A stretch of DNA of 64,000 nucleotides from Rhizoctonia solani (taxonomy: Eukaryota; Basidiomycota; Agaricomycetes; Cantharellales; Ceratobasidiaceae): the NCBI RefSeq assembly GCF_016906535.1, contig NC_057383.1:248001-312000 (forward strand), read 5' to 3'. A program made the translations under genes and the position numbers. This document shows, piece by piece, positions 32,901-44,128 of the stretch. The notes beneath the pieces are model-generated. The model had not been told where the DNA came from. It saw nothing but the letters and a program-made list of their open reading frames with translations, and did not search any database. How positions within the stretch are numbered: position 1 is the stretch's first letter; every line of letters begins with the position of its first letter.

Positions 32901-33384
32901 GTGTGGATGGGGACATGGCTTGGTGCTTAGCATATAGAATAAGCACTGAGATCACATGATTTGAAATGTTAATTGATTGCCTTTGTTTAAAATTGAGAAG
33001 ATAAGGAATAAATCCCTTGGTATATGTGTGTCTACAACACACACACAATACCATGAAATTTTTCCAACTTTCCAAATTTAAACAAACACAAACCAACAAC
33101 TTCTTTGATCATGTGACTTTGGTGCTTATGTCATACCCTAAGTGCCTTGCCATGTCCCCTCCTCTGCATATTCAGCTACATAGCCACCTCCACCTTGATG
33201 ACATCATAGGTGACATGTATGGATGACTAAGGCCACTGATGGAGCAGGCTTCTTATTGGGTTTGGTATTTGATATGTAATTGTAGATAGCACAGCCTCTC
33301 TGTAATATATCAGGAGGGAAATCAACCATGGCAATCCCCAGGTCAGTTACCTCTTGTTGCATCCCCACATTGTACAAGGGCCTT

Positions 33385-34268
33385 TGTCACAACTAAGCTC
33401 AGACCTATGGTACAAGTAGCTTAGAGTCCATGGCCCTATCACCAATGGACTATCAAACAATGTAGAGGGGCAACAAAGGCCCAATGTCATAACCCATATC
33501 TGGAAGGGTTATTACCATATATATCCACTGTCAAAGATATATATAGTATATGTGATGCACAGTGATATATTAATAATATAAGTTGCTGGGGAACATTGCA
33601 CTCCCCCTGCCCCCTAGCCATGGGCCAATGTTAAGGCCCACAGGCAAGGTCTGAATATTATATTATTTAAGAAGAGATTATGTCATCCCCCCACCTCAAA
33701 TTCATAGTAGTTTAGTATAGTATTTGATAAAGGACTGGAGGGGGGGAGGTCATGTGACCCTGGTGGGCTGTCAGTCTCTAAGTCATGAGCCCTTAGAGTA
33801 ATGACAGTTCTGACTGCATATATGTGAGTATATGTGGCCTTCTAAAGACTGTGGAATATCCTATTAGTAGGTGGCTTGGTCAGGAGACATGCCAGCAAAG
33901 GCATGGGTCATGACACCCAAGGGGTATGATCAGGGTAGAGGGCAACAAGGCCTGGGTTATGGGAATATATTAATGTGCACTAATGGCCAACTAGGGGCCT
34001 GGGCAAGGGGTAGGAGTAAGCTTAGGATGAATTGACAAAGAGGTCAAGTCTTGCTGTTCTAGAGGCAACTTGACCTGGTTTATATACAGGAGGAGAGCCA
34101 CATCAAAAACAACAGTACTAAATAATGAGTCATTTACAGTTTCATATCCTATATCAAATATATCATGTGATCTTGATGAGTCATAAATATATACCAAAAA
34201 AGGAAACTGTCTCAGAAAAAAGATAGAAAATAGTAAAAAATTATGTCATGCCAATGAAGGTCATGACA
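33385..34268 (-). repeat. Solo LTR-like insertion, family E
   Basis: 884 bp, TGTCACAACT...GGTCATGACA on the plus strand, flanked by GCCTT (33380-33384 and 34269-34273). Read on the minus strand it begins TGTCATGACC and soon has a TTTTTACTATTTTCTATC stretch, like the start of the family-A LTR, hence the strand. No other copy here. Confidence 0.8.
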
Positions 34269-34419
34269 GCCTTAAGCCCAGCAATCATCTCTCACTTAGC
34301 TACTCATTGCCACCTTAATCAGTCTGCTTGCTGTACTTGGGTAGTTTGTTGATGCCTCAAGTGCCTTGGTCACTGTAGTTAGTTAGCTAGACACCACAGG
34401 ATACCTCCACACCACCTTA

Positions 34420-35802
34420 TGTTGAGAGTTGTGTAAGTACAGGAGTAAGAAAGAATTACTATATACAAAATGTATATGGGAATAATTGAGAACTAGTATT
34501 AAGTATCAGAATGTATGCACAGAATAGATGCACAATATATGCTAGGTTTATCAGGAATAAACAACTCCTAACAAATAGTCTACCAACTATGAAGTGCAGG
34601 TGGTTGGTTATGTATAGTACCTTAGACTAATGATACTTAAGCCTAAGTGACTAAGGGTATGTATACTTAAGACCCCTAAGATAGTACCTTAGGTAAGAGG
34701 GTTACCTGACTAATGTACAGGATTGATAGGATTTGCCTAATAAGTATAGGACTTATATATGCTTAAGTAAGACTTAAGACTTATAGGGTTTACCTAGAAT
34801 ATATCTAGGATTTATGAGATATTGTAGATAAAGCTATCCACAACATAGGAGTATGGTTGATTGATATACTATCACTCAATCACAACAATCCTTACAGTAT
34901 TGTTGCACTATACTCAATGTTGAGCTCAACAACTGTGACAGTCAAGCAGCACAGGGTTGCAGTAAGTACACTAATAGGTTACCCTGCATCTGTTGGAACT
35001 GGCCTATGGTCTTAGTGTGGTGAATAACCTCCTATGCTATTTACAGTGAGTCAATCACTAGAGTAAATGTGCAGGTAAGCTGTTAAAGGCTTGTGTGTAT
35101 ATGTCAATATATAAGAGTGGATAAATGGATGCATTAGAAGTGTCTTCACAGGGTTCTTTTATACCCTGAGAAGGTGCACAAACAAGTATATACATGAATG
35201 ATATCAACCAGGGGTACAGGAGGTAGAGGTGGCACCTGAAACACTTGAGGGAGCCAATAATTTGGTACACAGTAAATAACAACAGTCCCTAATATTTGCC
35301 CCAAGGCAGTATTTACCTGTGTGGGTGCTTAGATGTCCCAAGGCTAAGTGTCTCATCCTTGAAGTAAACACTCTCAAAGGTATGATACCTCTGAATGGGG
35401 TACTTACAGTAAACAGGACATAACTCTGCCAAATAATAACCATTCTGAGTATTTGAGCTGTTGTTCTGGAGTGCACATACAGATACACCTAAGCACAAGC
35501 AATTTGGCAGTGTGGGATGCCTGGGTGATGGAGAAAAGGTGCATATAGTGCATTAGCACTTAAGCACTGATTAAGTACTGGAGCACTTGCCTATGCAACA
35601 GGGGGGATCCTGAATATTTCTGTGTGTAGCCACAAGATAGAGTCTTGTATAGTAGATACTACAAACAAGGAGAATATTGGTAGTTGCTGTTTATCTACTC
35701 TGCTGAATTTATATATATTTAAATGAGTGAGAAAACAGCATATATGCAGAAGATATTGCATATTGAGGGTATTCTTGAGGCTTATAGGTTTTTCAAAGGT
35801 TG
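34420..35802 (-). repeat. Solo LTR, family B
   Basis: Matches 7799-9199 from end to end. Left end TGTTGAGAG; the right end merges with the start of a 173-bp unit and no 5-bp duplication of CCTTA could be found there, so the right border is approximate. No coding sequence of element B is attached. Confidence 0.75.
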
Positions 35803-35803
35803 C

Positions 35804-35856
35804 TGTCTTAAACAGAGGAGAATAGAACTAGCCAGAATTGAACCAGCTTGACCACT
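35804..35856 (-). repeat. Truncated 173-bp tRNA-like unit (copy 3)
   Basis: Carries the stem arm CAGAGG..., the B-box-like part and the beginning of the A-box-like part, then stops at GACCACT where a family-A LTR has inserted. Beyond that LTR the unit does not continue. Confidence 0.65.
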
Positions 35857-36408
35857 TGTTACACCCTCTTGACTTATACCATTGGAATTGGACAAGTTTT
35901 CTAATATTTTTACCTTTTTTCCGGATTCATTATCTTACATTTTTCAATCACATGATCTTGGCGCTTATTATGCCAAGATGCCACGCCAAGATGCTGTGCC
36001 AAGGGCGCTTAGGAGAAATCCACGCTTCTGTGCAGCCCGCAGTACACTTCTCATTTTAAATGTACTCTTCTTCCCTCACATGCACAGACTGCCATGTAGA
36101 TAGGGCCTTTGTTATTTATACAGCAGGAAAATTGCTTGGAAACACCAAGTTGATTTTACCTTGTCTTTCATCCCAGACAGGTCTCAGAAGCCTAGTTAAG
36201 TAGCTAGGGCCCCAGTAGTACATTGTTAACCCCCTTACCAGACTCACCACACCTCCCAGCCCTAAGGGCCCCTCACATCAACAATAGATAGTTAGATAGT
36301 GCCTTAAGCATTCTAGCATATAGTAGTATAGCCTTAGTTGTTAGCTTAAGTAAGCTTCACCTTGTATTAGATACAGCCTTAAGCACCCACCCCTAGTGTG
36401 TACCCACC

Positions 36409-36999
36409 TGTCCTAGACGTCTGATGGGACATCAAGGGGATGGCGCTTGTGGCCATGGGTTACAAATGAAGCTAAGTTGCTTAAGGCAACAACAATCCTA
36501 ACTACGGCAACAAGCAACTATCCTACAACAACAAGACCGCTTAAGGTAGCAACAAGCTATCTAAGTACAGTGTCAAAGCTGCTTAAGGCGGTGTAGAGCT
36601 ATCTAAGTAGTAACTAAGTAATTACTGGGCTGTATGGCCCTTGTACACTGAGTGGATGCAACAAGAGGTAATTGACCTGGGTGTTACCATGGTTGGTTGG
36701 CCTCCTTATATATTACACAGGTGAGCTATTTACAATTACATGATATGCAAAACCATAACCAATAAGAACCCCGTTCTGCAGTTGGCCTTACTCATGCATA
36801 CATGTCACTGATGTGTCATGATGACGTTATAGGTGGAGGTGGCTATGTATGCTTGACAAGCGCAGATGGGGACATGGCCTGGCGCTTAGCGTGTTGATAT
36901 AAGTGCCAAAGTCACGTGATTCAAAAAGTTGTCTGTTTGTCTTTGTTTAAAATCGAGAAAATGGGAATAAATTCCCTGGTATTGAGTGTGTCTACAACA
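36409..36999 (-). repeat. 3' LTR of C2 (family C)
   Basis: 591 bp, TGTCCTAGAC...TGTCTACAACA on the plus strand. A C-run follows on the right (G-run polypurine tract in sense). Several GC-TTAAG-GC hairpins lie within the first 200 bp. Confidence 0.93.
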
Positions 37000-39900
37000 C
37001 TGCCCCCCCTCTAAGGGCCTTGGCAGCGCCAAGGGCCTTCTTCTTCATCTCTTCCTCATACTTTTTTAAAATTTTTCCTGTGTTTTTCAGGTTTTCCTGG
37101 GGTTCCCACGTGTTTTCCTCTGACCCATACCCTTTCCATTTGACCCTGAAGAACCATTTTCTGTCCCGTTCTTCTGCGTCTGTTATGCCTTCAACTTTGT
37201 ATTCTTCTTCCCCATCCACGGTGATTGGTGGCAGGCGGTTTTCAAAGGCTTGGTTACTGTCTTGTTTGACTTTTGATAGTAATCCTACATAGAAGACGTT
37301 GTGGATTTGCATGGTTGGTGGAAGTTCTAGGCAGTAAGCCCGGTCAGAGATTTTCTCAGTAACCTTGAAGGGTCCCAATTGTTGTTCTGTTAATTTGGGG
37401 CTCAAAGTTTTGAGTTTGACGTTCTTTGCGTCCAACCACACTTCTTCTCCAACTTCAAATTCTGTTGGGCTTCCTGCTTCTCCAGCAACCATTTGTGACT
37501 TGGACTGCCAAAGAGTGGCTTCCACTTCCCTCCATTGGGCTTCCATCAAATTGGCAAGTTTATTGGCTTCTGGAACATCTGTTGGGACATTGGACAGGGT
37601 CAAAGTGGGTTCCCAGCCGTACAGGGCTTTGAAGGGGGTCTTCCCTGTGCTGCTGTGTACTGCATTGTTATACGCAAATTCCGCCATGGGGAGCCACTTG
37701 GTCCAGTCCCTTTGATTAATCCCTGAGTACGCCCTGAGGAAGTGTTCTATTGATGGGTTTACTTGTTCTGTCTGGCCATTGCTCTGAGGGTGGTATGCTG
37801 AAGAGAAGTGGGGGTCTATCCCTAGGCGTTTGTACAGTGCTTTTAGGAATTTATTGTTAAACACCCTTCCTCTGTCCAAGACCGTTTTTTTGGGCATTCC
37901 GTGCCGTTTCCATACGTTTTCCAGGAATAGCTCTGCCAACTCAGGGGCCTTGAGTTTTTTAGAACACTTGACAAATATTCCGTACTTGGTGAAGCTGTCA
38001 ACAATGACCAAGATTGAGTTGCAGTTTCTGTCATTTGGCAAATCTACAATCATGTCATAGGAAACGTGTTGCCAGGGTCTGGTAGGGAGTTCTAGTGGCT
38101 GGGGTGGAAGGGGCGCGTACTTGGGCTTTCTAATTTGTTGGCAGGTTTCACAGGAGTCCACGTGCCAATATGTGTCAGCACAGATCCCAGGCCAGTAATA
38201 GTTCCTCAATACCAGTTCTAGGGTCCATTGTCTTCCTGGATGTCCTGCCAAGGGGCTGTCATGGTAGATACACAATAATTCCGTTTGTAAGGTACCAATG
38301 TCCGGAACCACAATTCTTCCTTGGTAGAATAATAACCCAGCCTCCATCTGGTAATCTTTGAACGCTTGTTTGATGGATGGTGGTGCCTTGGATTTGTTCT
38401 GGAGGAACTGTAGGATCTCTTCTAGGGACTTGTCTTGATCCAGGGATGACTCTATCTGGTGTTGTAGTTCTTTCTCTGGCATGACTAGGGCAGTGTTGGC
38501 AAATACGGGTTCTGGTAACATGGACTGGGGTTCTGGCAGAATGTTGGCGTGGTCTGAGCGGCGTGACAAAGCGTCTGGTTTTCCCAACTGTTTACCTGGC
38601 CTGTACACAATTTGGAAATTATAGCCGGCAAGTAGGAGATGCCATTGTGCGTGGCAACAGTTGAAGGTCAGGGATTCTTTCCAATATTCCAGGTTGCAAT
38701 GATTGGTGAACACAGTAATAGGGTGCAGGGTCCCCTCCAGGAAGATACGCCAGTATTCAAAGGATCATATGATAGCCAGCAGTTCTTTGTTGTGGGTATC
38801 ATAGTTCTGTTCTGCTCCCTTGAATGATTCCAACAAGAAGCCCAGGGGGTGTAGGCGTCTGTCCTCCTGTTGTTGGCTTAGAATGGATCCTAGGGCCGTG
38901 CCCAATGCGTCTGTTTCCAGAAAATAGGGTTTTGTGGGGTCCACATGGCATAGTATGGGTGCGTTGGTGATGGCGTCCTTTAAACCCCTAAAGGCCCTTT
39001 CTTCCTCAGTGTCCCATTTCCAGGGTGTGTCCTTTTTAACCAGGTTGTGCAATGGCCTGGCCATGTGGCTGAAGTTGGCAACAAACTGTCAAAGGAAGTT
39101 GGCAAACCCAAGAAAGGATTGGACCTCTTTGACTTTAGTGGGTGTGGGCCATTCCTGGATGGCTTGGATCTTGAGTTTATCCAAGCTAAAGCCTTTATCC
39201 AACACAATGATCCCTAGATACTCCACAGAAGTGATGTGGAATGTGCATTTGGACACCTTACAGAACAGTTGGTTTTCCATTAAGCACCTTAGAACCTCAT
39301 GAACATGCTGGGTGTGAGATGCGTCATCCTTGGAGTAGATTAGGATGTCATCAAGGTAGATGATGACACATACATCCAGTAGGTCTTTGAACAGTTTGTT
39401 CATGAAGTGTTGAAAGGCAGCAGGGGCATTTGTTAGGCCAAATGTCATGACCAGGGACTTGTATAGGCCATACTTAGTGCAGAAGGCAGTTTTCCACTTG
39501 TTGCCTTCTTTGACCCAGACATTATTGTAACCCCATTGTAGGTCTAATTTGGTGAAAACCTTGGCTCCACAAAGCTGGGCCATGAGGTCATTGGGACAGG
39601 GCAGTGGGTACACGTTCTTTTTGGTCCGGTTGTTTAGGCGGTGGTAGTCAACTACTAAGCAGCAAGAACCATCTTTCTTAGGGACAAACATCACAGGGGA
39701 GCTGATGGAAGATTTACTGGGACATATTTTGCCTGCTTTAAGCTTGTCCCTGAGCCAATCCTTGAGTGTAGCAGATTTGGCATTGGTCATACTATAAAGG
39801 GGCAAGTTGAGTGGGCCTTCTTTGGTGAGTTCAATCCCTATGTTGTAGTGCCGGTGTGGTGGAAGCTTGTTGAATTCTTCCTCCCCAAATACCTTGGTGT

Positions 39901-40427
39901 ATTGATGGTATTCTGGGGGTACTCCTTCAAGGGGCTTTTTGTCAGCTTCTTCCTCTTTGGCAATTGCCACATGGTCTGGAGGTGCGTGAGGGAAGGAAAG
40001 GGTTTGCAAGTTCCAATCAATCTCTGGATTGTGGGCGTCTAACCATTTCAATCCCAAGATGGCGGCATGAGACCCTGTGTTGCAGATTAGGAAGGTCTCA
40101 GTTATTTGTTTGCCATCAAAGGAGAAGGTAAGATTAGCTGTTTTCCAGATTTTGCCAGCCTGGGGGCTTGACCCATTGAGCATGGTAACGGTTCAGGGGA
40201 TGGGGAGATCTATGAGTGGGAGGCAGAGTGATTCCGCGGTATGGGGATGCATAAAGGATGAGGTAGCGCCTGAGTCAATCAGGACTTCTAAGTGTTCTGC
40301 TTGTTTCTCTGGTATAATTGAAATTGTAAAAAGGGGCAATATTCTATTTGAGCTACTAGATATGTTACAAATTTCTCCACAACCAGAGTCCTTGGGGTCC
40401 TTGCGCGCGGCAGCAGGTACCCTTAGT
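37000..40427 (-). pseudogene. C2 Pol polyprotein, multiple stops
   Basis: Same domain order as C3: protease (near 40270), RT with CVIIYLDDILIY (near 39340-39370), RNase H (near 38900), integrase with zinc motif and HVSYDMIVDLP (near 38050), TVLDRGRVF, SNGQTEQVN, and chromodomain WFFRVKWKGYGSEENTWEP. Stops: TGA after LIDLPIP (near 40184-40200), TGA at FANFL (39086-39088, Arg expected) and TGA after LLAII (38762-38764). The integrase Asp lost in C3 is kept here. DSPLAGHPG and the surrounding blocks show the common ancestry with C3. Confidence 0.9.
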
Positions 40428-40658
40428 CTTTTCCTGCTTTGGGTCCATACTCTTTGCCAATTTTGGCAGTTTCTTTGGCTTTCCCCTTGTCCTCAATGGG
40501 GGTAGCCTTCCAGCCTGTGCAGCACTCTGCAAACTTGTGGCCCATTTTTCCGCACTTGATGCATGCGCCAGCGGCGTGGCGGCAATTTTGCTCTTCTTCC
40601 AACACAAAGTTGGGATTGTTGGAAAGTCTCTTTGAACCAGTAGTTGGCTGACCGGTAC

Positions 40659-41250
40659 TGTTGTAGACACACTTGATACCACGGAATTTATTCCAAATTT
40701 CTCGAATTTAAACGAAGACAAATGGACAACATTTTTGATCACGTGATCTCGGCGCTTATCTCATACGCTAAGCGCCAAGCCACGTCCCCATCCGCGCTTA
40801 CATCATCACACGTAGCCACCTCCACCTGATGACATCACTATGACATGTCAGTGACACGTATGCATGAGTAAGGCCAACTGCGGAACAGGGTTCTTATTGG
40901 TTATAGTTTTGCATATTGTACATTTGTAATTAGACCATCTCTGTAATATATAAGGAGGCCAACCAACCATGGTAACACCCAGGTCAATTACCTCTTGTTG
41001 CATCCACTCAGTGTACAAGGGCCTTACTGCCCAGCAAGTTACTTAGTAGATACTTAGAATAGCCCTTACCGCCTTAAGCAGCACTGCTTCTGTACTTAGA
41101 TAGCTTGTCACTGCCTTAAGCGGTCTTGTTGTTGTAGGATAGCTGCTCATTGCCATAGATAGGTTTGTTGTTGCCTTACGCAACTTTACTGTTTGTACAC
41201 CGTGGCCACAAGCGCCATCCCCCTTGACGCCCCTACCAATGTCTAGGACA
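40659..41250 (+). repeat. Solo LTR, family C, in C2 gag
   Basis: 592 bp, TGTTGTAGACAC...GTCTAGGACA, flanked by GGTAC (40654-40658 and 41251-41255). Opposite orientation to C2. Confidence 0.96.
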
Positions 41251-41813
41251 GGTACTTGTCCCCCTTGCAGGGTTGGATCCTTTGCTAGGCTTACTATCCC
41301 TTGGTGGGTGGCTAGCACGCTCTTTGCAAAGAGCATTATCAATGACAAGTGCTGCATTCTGCAGCTCTAGGAGGGTACAAGGGCGGTGCTTGCGGGTGGC
41401 AATTTGCTGGCTGACCTCCCAGTGGAGGCCTTGGGCAAACTGGCCTCTAAGGGCTGCGTTGTTCCAGTCCAGTTCCATTTCCAGGGTCCTGAACTTTGTG
41501 ATATAGTCCGCGCATGTGCCGGACTGGGTAAGGGTTGTAATCTTCCACTCGGCAGCCCTTGTGGCGTCAGGGTTGCCAAACGCTGCCAGGAATTCCAACT
41601 TGAATCCTTCAACCATTTGGATAATGGCCTGGTGCAAACCAAGCTGGTCAAGGTGAGGATGGGCCCAAGCCCCGGCAGAGTCCTTCATGTTCATCAAGAG
41701 GAAGGATAGAACCTCTTGATTGGTGGGGAACATCCACAAGTTTAGGCGGGTCCAGGCCAACATCCGGGTTAGCCATTGCTTAGCTTTGCTCCCAATCTTG
41801 CCTGTATAGGCAT

Positions 41814-42396
41814 TGTCCTAGACATCTGTAAGGACGTCAAGGGTGCGGGCGCTTGTGGCCGTGTGACTATAACAGTGAACCGCTTAAGGCGGTGGTGAGG
41901 TACCCTACAACAACTAACTAACTAAGTACAATGACCAAGGCCCTAGTGGCACTGGCAAACTATGTAACTACGTTGAGTAAGTTGCTTAAGGCAACAGTAA
42001 CAGGTATGGACTAAGTGGATTGCTGGGCTATAAGGCCCTTGTACAGTTGTGCAATGCAACAAGAGGTAATCAACCTGGGTGTTACCATGGTTGGTTGGCC
42101 TCCTTATATATTCTACAGAGTGACTAATTACAAATACATTATATCAAATATATGATCCAATAAGAACCCAGCTCCGCAGTCGGCCTTACTCATGCATACG
42201 TGTCACTGACGTGTCATGATGATGTCATAGGTGGAGGTGGCTACATATGCTGATTAAGCGCGGGTGGGGACGTGGCTTGGCGCTTAGCGTATGATGTAAG
42301 CGCCGAAGTCACGTGATTGAAAATATTGTCCGTTTGCCTTTGTTTAAATCCAAGAAAATGGGAATAAATTCCCTGGTATCAAGTGTGTCTACAACA
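41814..42396 (-). repeat. Second solo LTR, family C, in C2 gag
   Basis: 583 bp, flanked by GGCAT (41809-41813 and 42397-42401). Same orientation as C2 and only about 560 bp from the first insertion. Confidence 0.96.
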
Positions 42397-43545
42397 GGCA
42401 TCTGGGTGGTCTACTTTGACTGGGGCGGGGTAGGCGGCAGCTGGAGCCGGAGGAGGAAGGGCAGGTGCTCTGATTGGGGATTGGAGACACAGAGATGGAG
42501 GGGGAGAAGGGACTTGCAGGGGTAGTGTCCTTGGTGCTGGCTGGGCAAATATGGGGAGCCCTTTTGGTTGCTTGGGCCAGAAGGAGGGCCCACTAACCAA
42601 TCCAATAGGCTCAATTTTGGGTAAGGGGCGTGGTGTTGCTTCCACAACCAGGGCCTTGGTTTCTGGGGTTCTTGGCCCCTGGAGCTGGAGGCTTCAAAGC
42701 CCATCCTTGACAACATTGACTGTTTGTGATATATTTTTGATGTTGGTTTGGGTCTTGATTCCTGCTTCTTTGACTTCTTCAAGTTTCCGCTCAATGTTCT
42801 CAACTTGGCTGAGGAGGCCAAGGAGGAGGCAGGTGACCTGCTCAAGGGAGACTTCCCCAAGTTTGATAGGGGTGGTTGTCAAAAGTTGGGGTCCCAGGTC
42901 TCTTGGATCAAAAGGGGACTGGGCTCAAGAGGACGTCTGGGAACAGGTTGCCATGGTTGGTTGGGGGTACAAGCGGCCAGCGTGGGAGGATGCCCGCAAG
43001 GATGAGCAAGTGGGAGTGCAGGAGGTAATGATGGATAGGGGGGGTTCTAGTAGGTGCCTATGTCAGGACTTATGAGCGCTTTATTGCGTTACATGGTAAG
43101 ACCCTGCGTCAAACAACCTAGCGTTGAACAGTAAGTGTAGCTAATCACTGCCATGGGCGGGCGTGATGTAGTACCTTGTCTCTGCAAGCGGGTGTATCTG
43201 CTGTCTGGGTCCGCTGGCAACAGGTGGGGCAACCGTGTGGTATGCAGGCAATAGGGTTAGCCTGCCTTATAGCAATTTGCTACTACGTGGGACCAACAGC
43301 TCTTTGATTATTCCAGCTGAAAGGGGAGTCCAATCACGTGTTTTTGCTTGTGCTAGTACAGGTAACCTTCTTGGGGGTTGGGACTTGGTAGTGGTAGATG
43401 CAGAACGGTTTGTAACCAACGTAAGGTTGATTACCTAGTGTCCTAGACGTCTGATGGGATGTTGAGGGGATGGCGCTTGTGGCCGCAGGTTACAAATGAA
43501 GCTAAGTTGCTTAAGGCAACAACAATCCTAACTACGGCAACAAGC

Positions 43546-44117
43546 TGTCCTAGACGTCCTTAGGGGTCGTCTAGGTAGCGGGCGCTTGTGGCCGTATAGA
43601 ACTAAGTGAGAACCACTTAAGGCGGTGAGGGGGCTACCTACAACGACTAACTATCTAAGTACAATGACCAAGGCCCTACCGGCAATGGCGAGCTATGTAT
43701 CTACAATGGGGAAGTTGCTTAAGGCAACGAGTACAGGTGGGGGTCTCAGTAGTTGCTGGCCTAAGGCCTCGTACAGTTGGGAGATGCAACAAGAGGTAAT
43801 TGACCTGGGTGTTACCATGGTTGGTTGGCCTCCTTATATATTACAGCAAGTGACTAATTACAAATACGGAATATGCAAAACCTAATCCAATAAGAACCCC
43901 GCTCCGCAGTCAGCCTTACTCATGCATACGTGTCATAATGATGTCATCGGGTGGAGGTGGCTACGTGTGCTGAGATAAGCGCGGATGGGGACGTGGCTTG
44001 GCGCTTAGCGTGTAATATAAGCGCCGAGATCACGTGATTGAAAATATCGTCCGTTCAGCTTCGTTTAAAATCGAGAAAATCGGAATAAATTCCGTGGTAT
44101 CGAGTGTGTCTACAACA
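43546..44117 (-). repeat. 3' LTR of C3
   Basis: 572 bp. Compared by eye with 49389-49960 there are 12 differences, all C/T or G/A at a CpG in one copy; nine are in TpCpG context. Confidence 0.96.
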
Positions 44118-44128
44118 CTGCCCCCCCT

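Larger units (their letters stand above)
29977..33039 (-). repeat. Solo LTR, family C, split three ways
   Basis: Flanked by CACAC (29972-29976 and 33040-33044). Its own pieces are 29977-30119, 30293-30419, 31552-31716 and 32906-33039, 569 bp in total, the normal family length. The insertions are the 173-bp unit, a family-A LTR and a plus-strand family-C LTR. Confidence 0.88.
29963..34405 (+). repeat. Outer family-C LTR, split by five later solo LTRs and a small unit
   Basis: Family-C sequence starts TGTTGCAGACACAC (29963-29976), resumes at 33045-33384 and again at 34274-about 34405. The gaps are filled by two direct insertions with clean target duplications: a family-C LTR on the minus strand (CACAC) and LTR E (GCCTT); the others sit within the former. 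The 3' end is lost before the family-B LTR at 34420. Open frames in this region are not supported as genes. Confidence 0.8.
40428..42954 (-). pseudogene. C2 gag, interrupted by two solo LTRs
   Basis: Begins with ATG at 42952-42954 (MATCSQTSS) followed by an early TGA where C3 and A copies suggest Arg. Pieces are 42402-42954 (Pro-rich N-terminus), 41256-41808 (capsid, FPTNQEVLSFLLMNMKDSAG) and 40428-40653 (zinc knuckle CIKCGKMGHKFAEC). The slip heptamer position reads AGGAAAA (40429-40435, minus), so the GGGAAAA seen in the other elements is lost. Confidence 0.88.

Noticed and set aside
29963..34405. CRISPR array or tandem satellite because of repeated GC-TTAAG-GC words
   Set aside because: The words are unevenly spaced hairpins inside LTRs of known families, with no regular repeat-spacer pattern.
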